Below, in pieces: positions 1 to 12,900 of a stretch of 64,000 bases of DNA. The DNA comes from Xanthoparmelia taractica. Its lineage: Eukaryota; Ascomycota; Lecanoromycetes; Lecanorales; Parmeliaceae. The translations under genes were made by a program, and so were the position numbers. Below the pieces are notes generated by a model. The model ran no database searches. It was not told the origin of the DNA and saw only the letters and a list, made by a program, of their open reading frames with translations. Position 1 is the stretch's first letter. Every line of letters starts with the position of its first letter. The DNA lies in the NCBI GenBank assembly GCA_033085395.1, contig JANQBS010000109.1:59229-123228 (forward strand), in the 5' to 3' direction.

Positions 1-3000
1 GTTCCAGCAACCACAATTATAGCTTAACAATTATAGAACTTAACATTCTGTCAGATAGTCATTTTGCATTAACAACCGAGATTAGAACCATGTCGTCCAT
101 GTGTATTCCACCTTGTTCACTGTTTCAGGGGCCCAGAGGCCCTTCGCAGGCTAGGGAGTCCTCCCAGTCGGCTGTGCGAGGTTCAGCCCAGATATACTCA
201 GATGTGAAGCTCTGTCTATGTGGTAAGCGGTCTGAACAACTCAAATTCTATCGTATGAGGAGAAATATGCTCACTTCAAGCACCTCAGCAAGGCTGCTTG
301 CAACGAGGACAATGCTTCCCTGGTAACACGTATTGCTGGATGCCCTGCTCAGCACAGCGAGGACACTTATTGCTCGTCTGCTCGGAGTTGGCGATGTTCA
401 AATCCACAGTTTCTGGATCTAACTCACAGGCATGTGAGCAATAGGCCCGCCGTGGTTTCCACGTAAGGTGTAGTACGCATGGTCGTAAGGGTCTTTCATT
501 GGGCCCTCTTCGAAGAGCTCGTTACCATCTAAGGGTCTGTGGTTGCTGCAGATCTCCATGTTGAGGACCGCAGCGTCTGCGTAGATCTGGGTCGAACGTC
601 CAGGTGTTGACATTCTGGCATGTATTATTGGAGGCAATGGGGACGTAGTGAAAGGATGCTGGAGGTCTGGGGCAGTTGGTGTGAGTCAAAGTACTACTCA
701 ACCTTTTAGGAAACGGTGAGCTTCTATAAGTAAGCAGTACAAGAGTTGCGAGGCCCCTGGGGTTTTATGTTTTGGGTGGAGCACATTTCTGGCCTTATGA
801 AATAGGCTAGGCAAGACGATAAGAATTGGAAAGTACGAATAGAATGTTGGGACTGTGAGACATGTACCGTCAGATATGTAACGCATGAGCACGCTAGTAT
901 GCTCATGTCTCAAAATCTGTTATCAGATGTATAAAAGCGCTGTCTGGTGCTGTCGGAAACCATAGAATATTCTATTTATGTTAGGGGAGCTTCAGCGAGA
1001 TATGAGTAGGACGTTAGCTGGGCCATTGCTGATAAAATGCGGAAAGATAACAGCGTACTAGGGTGAACATTTGAAGGGGTACTACTCTTCTTATTGAAAA
1101 AATCCTACTCAATCAGTTGCCTTCTGAACACCTAAGCCCAGTGAATAGGGGGAGCTCGTCCAAAAACAGGATGAGTACTTATCTTATAGCACGAATTGTA
1201 CCTCGAATGTCCAATTGCAAGACCAGTACCTCAGATAATCCTCCGAATTCACACAGTTCTACCCAACTGCAGGCGCCAAAGTAATGCCAGTTGGGGGAGG
1301 GCTACAGCGCTTCGTGGGGTTTCAGTCTTCTAGCGTCTTATAAGGGAGGGTCGCAGCACTGGACGCGATTGGATTTGCTAAAACGCCCAACGCGGCCACG
1401 ACCAAGGGTACATAATGACCATGATCAAGGTCATCGTATTGACAAATCCATAAGGGCACATATGCAGATACACTACCTGTTTGATATAAGCACATGCCAT
1501 TCACACAAGACGACAGACACTCGAGGGTTGAAAGCAGCACTTACAGCCTAATATTGGCACGAAGGGTGAAACAGAAAGAAGATTTCAGTACTTTGTTAAT
1601 AATGATATGATGATGATGGAACACGCATCATTGAGGCTTGCATAATCCGCAAACGTGCAGTAGCATATGCAACTAGACACCTGGATACCTATGCTCTTCA
1701 TCGGTGTGCGGCGAGATCAACGGTCCGGAGATTTCTCTTTCCACACTGCTCTGTCAGCCGGTAGTGGCAAGCAGTATGCGCTACGACAATGAATATTCAG
1801 CTGTGGGGGCCCTTACCCTTCCAGAGCTGCCACTCGACTCTAACGAATTGTAAGAAGTGGGTCCATGACACTTTTCCCTAAGTCAAGCTGAACCGGACCA
1901 GAGATGATTAAAGGGTTGCTGATTGTAGCCTCCAGACTTACCTACTATCAGGACACAGTCTGGATCGTCAGTCGACATGCATCTGTTGTTGAAAAAACAT
2001 ATTGGTACCGCCATGTCTATTGTATGGACGAGACGCAACACCATAGTGCACACGTCTGGCCTCTGATAGCGGGTCAGCAATAAGCAAAGCAAGGATAAAG
2101 GATAAAGGGCGTCCAGAACATGCTCTTCAGGAGTAGGTATCCTTCGGCCCCGTCGGACGGTACATCCATTCAACCAGACCAAAGGGAAAGATGCTTAACG
2201 AGCTATCCCTGCCGGGTGCCTCCTTCCCGGTAACGCGCATGACCCTCCATACAACACGGCGACCAATCCCTCGCCTCCAACGATCGGTGCTTCGGCTTCC
2301 CCTTCCCCACCAACCAAACCCTTGTGAGACCGCCTACTAGAGCCACGCTGCTCGAGAATCATGTGCAGGAAGCCTGTCATATCTTTTAAAGCTAAGCTTG
2401 ATCCAGCTCTTGCCCAGGCTTGACTGATATCGCTGCAGGCGTCTGTCATCTCGTTACCGTCAGCCTCCATCCTTTTTGGCAAGGCATTTCCACTTTGAGA
2501 CTCTGTGTATCGCATATGAGATCATATAGACTGCCTGTATGATGCACCTCGCGTCTGACGTCTCATCGTTCGTTTCCTTGGACTGCATTTCTCCGACAGT
2601 TCCATCCGAATTTCTTGACCACCTCACTGATCCCTCGTGACTTTCTGAAGAGCACAATGTCGCTCTTCTGACAGGTGAGACTAATTGGCACATACTCATT
2701 GCAGGCTTCGTGGCGCATTTAGTGGACTGGGGACCAGCTGTGACGCAGACCAATCTGTGCGCTTCTATTCAATGCCTAATAGTTTGCGATAAATAAGCCA
2801 TCTTGTCGAGCAATCTGATGGACAGCTAGTGGCATTAAATGAGAGACAGCTTGGATTTTGAAGGAAAGAGAGCGAAGAGCTGTGAGCGTGTGGGCCTAAG
2901 GCGCATGGACCTAGGTAGATCTTAGGGTTAGGGCCTACAGATCTCCTTCGACTTTTTATTGGTGGTGATACTTAATTGTTCAAGGCACGTTATAACAATA

Positions 3001-3656
3001 ACAAGGCACTTGGTTCGAAAACAGTACCTACAGATCCCTTGGGCTCTGTGCATCACGCAAAGCGCAAAGCGGAACCTAAGCCACTGCTGTTCGTACTACG
3101 GCTTCTAGCTCTTGGACCTCCCGAATGAGCTGTTGATCAAAAGTCTCCAGTGTTCATACCAGTCAGACGTCTTCCCCGATGTACAAAATCGTCATTGTCT
3201 TGCAGATTCTATCATTTAGTTGTCGTCTCGGTTTTCTTCTTCACTTTCTCGTGTTGACGTGTCTTACGGGGAGGATTGATCACTAAGTCTATTCAGAAAA
3301 TTTCGTCGACTGTGGCAGTAGCTTGAATTCAAGGCAGTGGTGTGCATATTGCCTTCTCTAGGGAGCCTCTAGTGCCTCGAGAGAAATAAATTGAAAGCAT
3401 TCAAATTTATTTGTACCCCTTGGTGATGGCCAGAGTAAGGAGGTAGGTACTCTCAGGATAGGCATGTCATCTTCGAAGAAAGTGACTGAGGACTTAGAAA
3501 TTGCCAGCGAAGACGCTAGTAGGCTATCATCAAGGAGGTCTATTCGCTGCCTGATGACCGCTATTCAGGGAAATAAGCCTTGTAATATTCAAAAATGGAC
3601 GTCTCGATACTCAGCAAAAGATCAGCAGGACTAGCGCCTACGCCTGGATATCGGAA
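1..3656. other. Intergenic stretch, no supported gene
   Basis: Only short overlapping open frames of about 60-110 codons are present here. None shows a recognisable domain, a signal peptide or matching splice sites. The minus-strand frames at 1883-2753 lie end to end and could be exons of a small gene, but I cannot join them convincingly. Confidence 0.5.
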
Positions 3657-5015
3657 TCAAGCATCAAGAGCACCTAGCATGAACGCCCCAACATACTTCA
3701 AAAATATTCCAAGGCCAGTGTGTCCTGACCACTTGCGAAGATCAAAGGGTCCATGCTCTCGCATCTCCATGAAAGCATCTTCAGCGGAGGAGGGTTCATC
3801 ACCAGAGAGGAAATCCAGGTACTGTCTGTCATAGGTAGCGACGTTGATATACGCCCAGTAGCCGTCGAGAGACACCATCCATTTACTAAATTTGTTCAAG
3901 GACATGTGAGATTGCATCTTTGAGTCAGGTGTTTCTTCTTCCTGTTTCTGGTTTCCGCCAACCTTCTGTTTGTTTGGGTCTTTCTTAGCCTCTGTTTTCT
4001 TTCCCTTCAATATCGTGGCTTTTCCAGTCGCTTTCTCAGTCTCCTTCTCTGTGAGTACGACATCCTGCTGATAGATGAAAGCGGCCATTTGCGCTGCTAT
4101 TTGTCTTCTCACAGCTTTGTTCTGACCGCGATGATCTCGTTTGACTTCCATGAAACCGTTACACTTGTCATTGCCCAGTTGCAGAATCAGACCGTCAACG
4201 GCTGCCTTGTAGAGATCGGTTTCACCATCTTTTGTAGGAACACTGAAGCTCTCTCGATCATGACGAACACGGCCCGTGAGATCGAGTAACCACGACAATG
4301 CGATGATCAACGCAACCAAGGCAGCGTTGACTGTTTGTTCATCTCCTGGTGCAAAATTAGAGCGCTGAAATTTGTCCTCTTCTCGTCGAATTTCGGAGCC
4401 GATTTCGAGGTATTCCTTTCCCTGAGTGCTTATCGTGAGTGCCGAAAGGTCGAAGTCGGACGCTGGAGACTCGTAATAATTCTTTGGGGGCCTGCGTGGA
4501 GGCGTTGAGAAGGAATTCGTTGAATCTTATAGCGAGCGATGATGTGCACCTGACTGAGTCATGTTCCGCGTTAAAACAATATCGTTGTCAGTTTTTTCTT
4601 CGTTTTCTCCCAACTCGCTAGGTACTCGGCTCGCGATGAGATGCAAATGCTCCATTGCAATGGCAAAATTACCGGAGCTTCTTGCGCTTTGTACGTCCCA
4701 GTTGCGTTCAAGTTCGCCTCCTTTCCTCAAGAAGCCCTTCAAGAAGACGGCAGCGGCATCATTTTCGAGAATTTCTTGCATTGTTTCGAGATGTGAACGG
4801 TCGAAACCCGAATGTTTATGGATTTGTTCAAGCCGCTTTCTCATCAAGTACAGAACGCGTAGACGAAGGAAGTGCTCATTCTGAAATTTGCTGCCACTAA
4901 CGAAAGCTATGCCATCAGCCAGGAGCTTGGTGAAACCGATATCATTGCGTTTGGCTGCCTGTTTCCATTGATATTTGGTGGTTGGGAGGTCATCCAACAT
5001 ATTGATTTGCGTCAA
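3657..5015 (-). pseudogene. Gene of unknown function interrupted by an in-frame TAA
   Basis: Two open segments lie in the same minus-strand frame, 5015-4527 (162 codons) and 4526-3657. They are separated only by a TAA at 4527-4529, and the frame stays open through the 200 nt between the stop and the next methionine. The C-terminal part has a basic, lysine-rich linker (about 60 residues) between two conserved-looking blocks. The first block contains GFMEVKRDHRGQN and AAQMAAFIYQ. The E-x-K pair in a hydrophobic setting resembles the core of PD-(D/E)XK nuclease-like folds, but this is only a resemblance. I tried to remove the stop with an intron: the clearest donor/acceptor pair (58 nt) would shift the frame. 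The gene is therefore either a nonsense-mutated copy or uses an intron I could not find. A single C-to-T change from CAA would give this stop, the type of change RIP makes at CpA. Confidence 0.5.
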
Positions 5016-5408
5016 CCTAGGTCAATACTAGGGAACAGACTTGAAAAAGCGGCAAGCAACCCACCCTTGCCTTGACTTGAAAGACCGGACGCAGAGTAGG
5101 ACTAACAATGACCGGTTTCGGTATCATATATGTATACTTTGGAACCAAGGCGCTATCAGAGGAAAAAATACTTCACTCGAAAATCAGAATTCTTTGATCC
5201 ATAGAGGTTCAAACAGGTGTTCGGCGCAATACTGTTGGGAAAGACCAGTCGCATAACCTTCCAGTTGCCAAGGGGATATTGATTAGTCATCCGCTATCAA
5301 CAAACCACCAAACAACACTCAGATTGATTCCTCCATTCTTGTTTTCCATTTTCCACTCAGATCGCTTTACCCTCTCTGTCAGTATAACTTTTTAACCCTC
5401 ATCTCGTT

Positions 5409-6432
5409 ATGGCCTCCAAAATCGACAATGTCATACCAAAGCCTATTCAGGGTTTCGAACGCCTCCGTCAAGAGTACCGCATACTCGCTGAGGGCTATGC
5501 TTCCGAAATGCCTTGCGAAGAGGGAGCCAGTCTTACTCCATTAGATCTCAAAGTCATGGATATTGCATTCGACCCAAAAGCGCACTACGATTTTTAGAAA
5601 CCCGCTGATCGCAATACAAGGCGCGCTCTATGCGAGGGCGCCCTAAAGGAATACTCCGGTGACCTTGAAACCCTCCTGAGTGACTGTGTTACCTACATGG
5701 ACAAGCTCGCCGAAGACGGCCCCCCAACGATAGCAGATGCATACAATTTAAGTTTTGAATACGTAGCAGCCATGGAGTATGTATTCGAAGACGGCTTGTT
5801 TCATAACGAGGCTTTGCGCGACGCATCAGGCGATGACCTTTTCCGGAGACTTGGGTGCGTTTCTGCCTCAGTGTTGTTGTTTGGTATTGTGAGACTTACT
5901 TCGGCTTAAAGCATTTGTTACATTCGGGGCAATATAAAGTTGGAGACCCGCGTAGCCTTCAGCACACCCGGCTATCCACATGTTACCATCCTTTCCATCC
6001 AGCCTCAACGAGCGCGATCGCAATCAGAGCTTTTGTGCACAGAGGCTTGGACATTGTACTATTAGGCTTGCAGGCTTGCACGGCGGGCGCTCCATACGAC
6101 CAATCACTGCTTGCCGGTAAGTCTCAGCTGCTCAATTCCCCATCGGAGATCAATGGATAGCTAATTGTCCGTGCCCAAAGATGCGTTTGGTTTCCCTCTG
6201 CGGTTATGAAGCTCGTGTGGTATCAGCCGTCTTCCGTTTTGCAGATCCGCGCCACAACGCAAAAAGAATGGGACACGGCGAGCATCAAAGCGTGAAGTGC
6301 CAGATAGATATAGAGGAATACAGAGATCTTAGAGATCCTAAGAAATTCTGGGACTTGATGGAGGACATGGTGGCTACGCCTTGCGGTAATTCCGACGTGC
6401 AGCAGAAACCCTCGGGAAAGCAAAGCACCTAA
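5409..6432 (+). pseudogene. Small gene of unknown function with an in-frame TAG
   Basis: An ATG at 5409 opens 62 codons ending in TAG at 5595-5597. The same frame then runs on for about 80 further codons (through 5697-5850) with similar composition and no other stop. The joined reading would be an acidic, mostly helical protein of at least 145 residues. At about 5852 a GTGCGT donor followed by a CTTAC-like branch site and an AAG acceptor near 5910 may mark an intron. A later open segment at 6181-6432 could be a further exon. CAG-to-TAG is a CpA-to-TpA change. No family was recognised. It may be a nonsense allele or a decayed gene. Confidence 0.4.
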
Positions 6433-7301
6433 GAGTATCTTCACAGTCAATGGCCACCTACGAGGCTAGAGATACCTTCCGTTGACTTCACATCGCAATC
6501 GATGTTGCTGCTTTAGAAGAGCATTGTTGGAGCAATCGATAGCGAAATCTGGATTCCCTAGCGCTAGCAAGTAATGGGTAGATGGTGGAGAACAAGGCGG
6601 AGAGGAAGAAGACAGAATTTTTCAGTCAGTGGTGCAGGCGAGACTGGGCGCCGGTATAGATGTTCTTTGGCCGGATATTGCAGGGGCATATTGGGTGGTT
6701 CCTGTTCAAAATATACCTGCGTGGAGTGTGTCGCATGTACAGCCAGATTATCATAACGCCTAAGCAGAAGAAGCGTGTTGTCCCATGCTACACCACAGCT
6801 CGTATATCCCTTTGGCAGGTTCTGTTGCTTAGATGCCTACTACTACCAGTGCATGCCTAAAAAGACACAGCCGAGGCCTCTCTCTAACCACCAACACACA
6901 TCTCACATCCCAATCCACCATCCCGAGCCTTCCTTCTGATTCAATAGCTACAATTACCATTACTCATTACTCAAGACAGCACACCAGTAGTGAAAACAAG
7001 CAAGATCCCCGCGTTGCCCGGCACAACCTCACTAAAAAGAACGGGTATCTGATAATACAGTCAAGACATCCAGCTTATGAACCTTAGCCATGAAAAGATT
7101 GCTAGACTCTCGCCGTCCCGAAAGAAATCCATCCACAACTCCCACCCGGAAAACCGAGAAAAAATTCCAAATCCCTCTCGCGGAGGTAGGGACGAGGGAT
7201 GGATAGCAGTACTCTATCTAGTCTTTCCCGCTTAAAAAGTACGCATTCGCAAGCGTTTCGGGTGAATAGAGAAAGAAAGAGAGAGGTAGGTAGACTGATG
7301 T
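6433..7301. other. Intergenic stretch before the decayed transposon
   Basis: No gene is supported. The stretch holds short shadow frames and ordinary intergenic sequence with normal base composition, ending at the left inverted repeat of the transposon. Confidence 0.5.
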
Positions 7302-7331
7302 TATCCCATCCGCTGGCGCCTGGGGTACTTA
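7302..7331 (+). repeat. Left terminal inverted repeat of the decayed transposon
   Basis: The core TATCCCATCCGCTGGC followed by GGGTACTTA pairs with 9328-9353. Unlike the interior, it keeps a normal GC content. Confidence 0.8.
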
Positions 7332-9327
7332 TTTGCTTGGCATCCCCCCACCAAAATTATTGAATTATTGATCCACCAGGAATAGCACCAATATGCTCTT
7401 TCCAACACACTATATGATTACAAATATAGATCTCACATAGCCTATAGCCAAATTGACTTCTCGGTGCCCGTTCACGTTGTTTTCTTAGCTTTGAAATAAA
7501 TGATTTAATTATATTTACTAATAACTTTATTAGAGACTTTCTAAGTGCTCTCTACTTTAATATTTTTCTTCTAATATTTAAGTAGATTACGTATAACTTA
7601 GGCTTTTTATTTATACGTTCTAAGTCTTTGTAATCGTATTTAAGTGTTAAATATACTCGTAAGAATAGAGAGATTCTAGTTAAGACTAATCTATCGAAGA
7701 GTCTCTTCGATCGCTCAAATAATTAATTAATAAGTTTAGCTCGAAACTCTCGCTAAGAGTAATTGATTTATAGTTAATAATAATAAGAGTCTTTAGACAT
7801 ATAATAATATATTTTATAATTATTTATTACTATAATATCTAGTAGAAAGTACTATAATAATTTTTAATTCTTAAGATATACTCTTTGTGTGATATAATAA
7901 CTCCGCAATTGATCAGCATTATTCACCTCATTTATATATCGATTATATATATCAATAAATACGGGGATATCGAGCTCTTTGATAATTATTTCTCCAAAGA
8001 TAGCCCTAGAAGTACGAGCATTTATGGCTATTTTTACTGATCTGCGACGAAGACGTTTCACTATTTCCTAGTCATTTGAGACTATACTTATAAAGAGTAT
8101 TATATTTTAATTCTTTCAAGTAAATTAAACGACCTTTCGATTATTTAAAAGACTCTTATATAGCTATTCTTAGTTCAAAGAAATATTTTACTTTGTTTTT
8201 AGATCTGCAAGTCGCTGATCAAGATCTCGATTAAGCTCTTAATTCTTTTGCTAGGCCTTAATATCCTCACTTACTTTTAATTCTTCTCGACGTGTTTTTA
8301 TTATACGTATAGTCTAAGTAGCTTCGAAGTCTTTATTATTAAGCTATGATAACAATCGAACTAACGTGAATAAGTTATCAAGTTATACGATATAAGAATA
8401 ATCTTTAGTAATGCCTTCTTAAGATATTAGATCGAGAACAACGGCTTAAGTCTAATTGAATCTCAGTTATTTGATTCAATAATCGTAGATATTCTAAGAT
8501 TCGTCTCTCTTTTCCTAATCTTTCGCATAATATACTTAATTAAGAACGTATTCCTAATTCGCTAGAATTTAGATCTTGAAGCCTTTCGAAGTAAGCTTAC
8601 TTAAAATATTAATAATCTCTTTAGAACGACTTATAAATCTTTAAATTATCTTATTTATAGTTAGATAAGTTTCTATTTTCTAATATTTCTTGACTATTTG
8701 TCGAAGCGTATCACTTAATAACTTTAATTTGTTAAATAAAATCTCTTATTGACCTGAGGAAGACTTCAAAATATAAAAAAATCTATCACTTTATTGTTAT
8801 CTCTTTAAGCTAATATGCTTAATAATTTAATTATAAATAGACTCTTTCAGAGAATCAATATTCCAGAACTCTAAAATAGTTAATTCTATATGCAATTTTA
8901 TTTAAATATTGACTCTCAAATAGACTTAAAATTCTTTAACTGTGATGAAAAACTAGATATAGGACTTATTCTTAGGGTTAGGATTAAAAAACGCGTACTT
9001 ATTTATATAGCGGACGAGTGTTTCTAAGATATTATAATTGAAAAATAATTGAAAGATGATATAGAGATTATCTAAAGCAATAATACTAAGTAATTGACTT
9101 TTATTATTAGTTTATAACTCTCTAATTTTGACTAATTTGTACTTAAGTAATTTTTAGAACTTCGGGGGAGACTCTTTTAAAGTGTAAAAAGACTGAGAAT
9201 TCTTTCGTATGTGATCTAGGTTATTAGACACCTTATTGCGAGACATATTGATGGATAATTAATGGTGGATGTGAACGCGTTGTTTTGTTTTTGGTGGGGG
9301 ACGGAGAGTAGGGCTGAACCCCTGAAT

Positions 9328-9353
9328 TAAGTACCCTGCCAGCGGATGGGATA
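9328..9353 (-). repeat. Right terminal inverted repeat of the decayed transposon
   Basis: TAAGTACCC then GCCAGCGGATGGGATA is the reverse complement of the left end, lacking about four bases in the middle. Confidence 0.8.
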
Positions 9354-9997
9354 CCACAGGCTCACCCTCTATCTTTAAGAAATATCTGATCTCCGGGGGT
9401 GGGGTGGTGGGGGGGGGACATGGAATTATTTTTGCTGTTACCGCGAAGTACGAAGTAGAAGTAGAAGTACGCTACACCATGGGGTAGGATGAGGTGAGGT
9501 GAGGTGGGATGGGATGGGTTTTAGTCCCCACCACCCACCCCACCCACCCAGGCGTCGGGTCGTGGGCCCCCGAAAACCCCAAATAGGCATGTTTCCTAGG
9601 GCTGCAAGTGTGCTACGGGGTACCCCGTCCCCACACCAGCGCCCCTAACCAGTTGTACCAGTCCCCTATATCCACACCACACCACACCACACCACACCAT
9701 ACCCATTCTAATCATCATTCTACGGTAGTCATCATAGGTCTATTGTGCTCCAATGCCAGCCCGAGAGAACGAAATCGATAGGGTTCGCTCTGGCTTCTGG
9801 GGGTTTATTATTGAGGGACCCGACCCGCGCTGGCGGTCCCCTAGCAACCGCCGCCCCACCCCACCCCATATGCGCAGCGTAACTGGAGCAGGATAGTGCA
9901 TTGATGTCTTCCTCAAATTTATTGATTCTTACGCTATATCGCTATACCAATATTATACGAAGAAAAGGGGTATCAAAACATAAAAAACATTCCAACT
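9354..9997. repeat. Low-complexity G-rich and CCACA repeat stretch
   Basis: There is no gene. The stretch contains a G-rich tract near 9394-9420 with several G runs (possible G-quadruplex), GAGGT/GGGAT repeats near 9490-9520, C-rich CCACC runs near 9528-9551, and a pentanucleotide CCACA array at about 9672-9699. Confidence 0.7.
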
Positions 9998-12900
9998 CTA
10001 AAACGGCCCTATAGACCCGCTCGTAAGAATGACCGTCTCCGGAATCTGCCATCCCCCCACACTATCCCGCCTATCCATCTCCTCATTCCCATCCCTAGAC
10101 CCTGGCACCCGCCTCGTCGCCAGATCACTGGATCCGGACCCAAATATGCTATATCCGTCTTCGCCTCGATCGGAATGTTCGTCGTCACGGGCATTTGGGC
10201 GGCCTTTGACGGAGGATTCCACTACGCCTAATTCGCCATACTCGCCCATTTCGTGGCCATCGAGTGAGGTGTGTGGGGATGCGGCACGAATCGAAGACAT
10301 GGAGTCGGACGTAATGCCTCGCTCTGCGTCTGGTTGCTTTATCCTCACGACTGTGTAGCCCCAGAGGCGATGCTCGAATCCGCGTGTCATGCCGCCTACA
10401 TTCAATTCATTAGCCGGCTTTCTCGCCCCTTTACCTCATCCTAAAGTTGACAAGGGATTGATGAAGGTCGGGCAACTTACGCAACTCCAAATGAAGATAT
10501 TCACACAGGGGCTCCGCCCACACTGAAATCGCCACAATCTGCCCAAAGCTCCAAGAGTGGCTATCAACGCCATTGTGGGCGAACCATTCTAGATCTTGGA
10601 TGAAGATGATGAACCAATATATATACAGGCCGGCGAATACAAGGTACATTGAGAAGAGAGTGGCCGTGCTCATCGTCGAGGGCCAGTCCAGTGTAGAAGC
10701 GTGGGTCTTCACGTCTTGGTAGGCACGGCGAGTGTAAAGTTTTAGAGTAGGTAGGGTGTTTTGCTGAAGTCTTGTGTAGGAATCCATGATGAGCGGGTGT
10801 TTGGTCCATGAGGGCAGTTTGCGGGACACTTACTTCCATGACGGCACCTTCCTTGTCAGGCGTTCCCACCAAAGGAACTTTTCTGATAGCCGCCGCTGCA
10901 GGAGATGAGTGTTGAAACCCTGGAAAAGCCAGTACTGCTTCCCAAGAGCGTGCTTTTCGGACCGTTCGCTACGGGTACGAAGCATGTGGCGCGCAGCTAG
11001 GACGGTTGTTGCGACGAAGGTAATACTGCCCCTTCTCAGTACTCATCTTCAAAGTCAGACGCGAGCAATGACTATACCAAAGACAGAGACTTATAAGAGT
11101 ACTTGCGGTCACCGTGGCATAGACACTGCTGTTACCTTCGTAACCTTCGAAACTGCTGAATAGAGCAAGGGAAATAAATCCGGCGAACCAAAACACCACA
11201 GACAAGCAATCAACAGCAAATGCAATCTTTTGATTGAAGAACCTGCCAATTGGTCGGTCGGTGCGTGTGTAGGCGGCAGCGGAGGTGATAAAGAGGTAGA
11301 GAGCGAATAGAATTGTCCAACAGGAACCGAAAAGAACGAATGTAGGGGCTCCTGAGTCCGAGGGGTTCTCATAATCATCATAATAGTCGAAAGACCAGTC
11401 TCCGTTGCTACTGAGGGCTACATCGTTCAGCGTTAGTAAAGGACGAAACAGGATGAGGAGTGATATCTAGGCGTACCGTAACCATTCAGACCAATTGAGA
11501 TCAGTGCGAGTACAATCTGAACTTTGCGAAAGAGACTGATATTGTACTTCCGAAAGAGAACATTGTTAATCCTTGAAAGCCAAGGCTTGGGTTGTCCAGT
11601 CGATGGATCCCTGAAGGCATGATATTGATGCGCAACAAGGAGTATGAGCACAACGAGGCAAAAGGCTAACATGGAGTATGCTCCGCTGGCCGGATCGGCC
11701 GAGTCGTATCCATGTCCCCCACCAATGGGTTTATAGCAGTACACTGCAAGATTATTCTTTCCACAGCTATCGGGCCCGCCACTCAATGCCTGTTGGCTAA
11801 GGTAGTTTAGGTCATCCTGGCTGGGACTGAAGTTTCCAACCACGAAAAGGGTCGCGATTGATACAAACACCGTGACGATTGAGAGTACCAAGAGGTACCA
11901 TGACACCACGTCTACCAGATGCAATGTGAAAAGAGTGAAGGTGACTGGCAGGTAACCACTGATGGAGATACTCTTAATGAGGATGTACGTATTGTACAGT
12001 TGCTGCAAGTTGATCGGCTGGAAACCCCCCCTGTTTCTGTTCACCAGTGCTGCAATATTAATTGCCATCATGAAGAAGCATTGCGCTTTCTGGAACTCAG
12101 CCAGCGCACCGGTTAGGCTGGGAAGATGTTTGTTTCTGGACTTGTTCCTGATTCTTTGGGCAACCTTTTGGGCTTTGGTGTATCCACGTGGCAAGAGAAG
12201 AGCCCCAAGGCAGATGTAATAGATGCCCCAGTTCCACCAGATCACCAGAACGAAGCTGACAAGAGCAAGTCCTGTTTGAATCCAATATGATACGTACACC
12301 TATTCAAACATTAGCAAGTAGATCCCATCAAGCACTGCGGAGGGTTTACAGACCCCAATGCCACCGATATCTGCATTGAAGGATTTTGGGACATAGTCGC
12401 AAAAATCAAAGCTATCAAAGCTATAAGAGCTTTCATTACTGTTGTAAATGTAGAAGCTACTGGTTTGGTTGGTCGGCGAGTGCAATATGTGGCTCGTATC
12501 GTACTGTTTCAGCCCCTCCAAGCAATTCGACGTTACGGTGCAAAAATCAATCAGACAACTTTTTATTTTTGTAGTGATATCTTGATATAAAGGTGAGTTC
12601 ATCTTGACTTTCTTTATGTCGTAGTAGTCGGGTAAGCTAATGTCACTGAAGTTGTTCCTCGCGTACAAATCAGCCACGGTGGGATACACCATGCAATTAT
12701 GCAAGGTGTCTAGACTACCAAATATCTTTTTTTCGTCCTGGCAGGAAGCTGTACAATTCTGAGATCCGTCCTCCTGCAAACAACCGTCTCGGAAGAGATA
12801 TGGCGGATATGGCGGATTTGCATATGGGCCGATGGGGGCTATGGCGAGGGCATCCTGAAAGCTATAGGTAGAAGAGGTCATGTTCAGAGTAGAGTTAGTG

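Larger units (their letters stand above)
7302..9353 (-). mobile_element. RIP-decayed DNA transposon with TIRs, piggyBac-type transposase remnant
   Basis: A roughly 2.05-kb element lies between imperfect inverted repeats. The left end (7302-7331) contains TATCCCATCCGCTGGC and GGGTACTTA. The right end (9328-9353) is its reverse complement apart from a few extra bases on the left. Further inside, CCCCCACCAAAA occurs inverted at both ends. The middle (about 7480-9240) is extremely AT-rich. On the minus strand, 8061-7864 encodes a fragment resembling the end of the DDE_Tnp_1_7 (piggyBac-like) domain, with DIYNRYINEVNNADQLRSYY. In the same frame it runs on through two stop codons placed where the family typically has tryptophans. 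TGG turned into TAA or TAG is what RIP does to Trp codons. The piggyBac target TTAA is not visible intact at either end. The element is certainly dead. Confidence 0.8.

Noticed and set aside
2924..2935. TTAGGGTTAGGG, a telomere-like motif (also near 8976 and 40041)
   Set aside because: Only two units at each place; too short to call an interstitial telomere.
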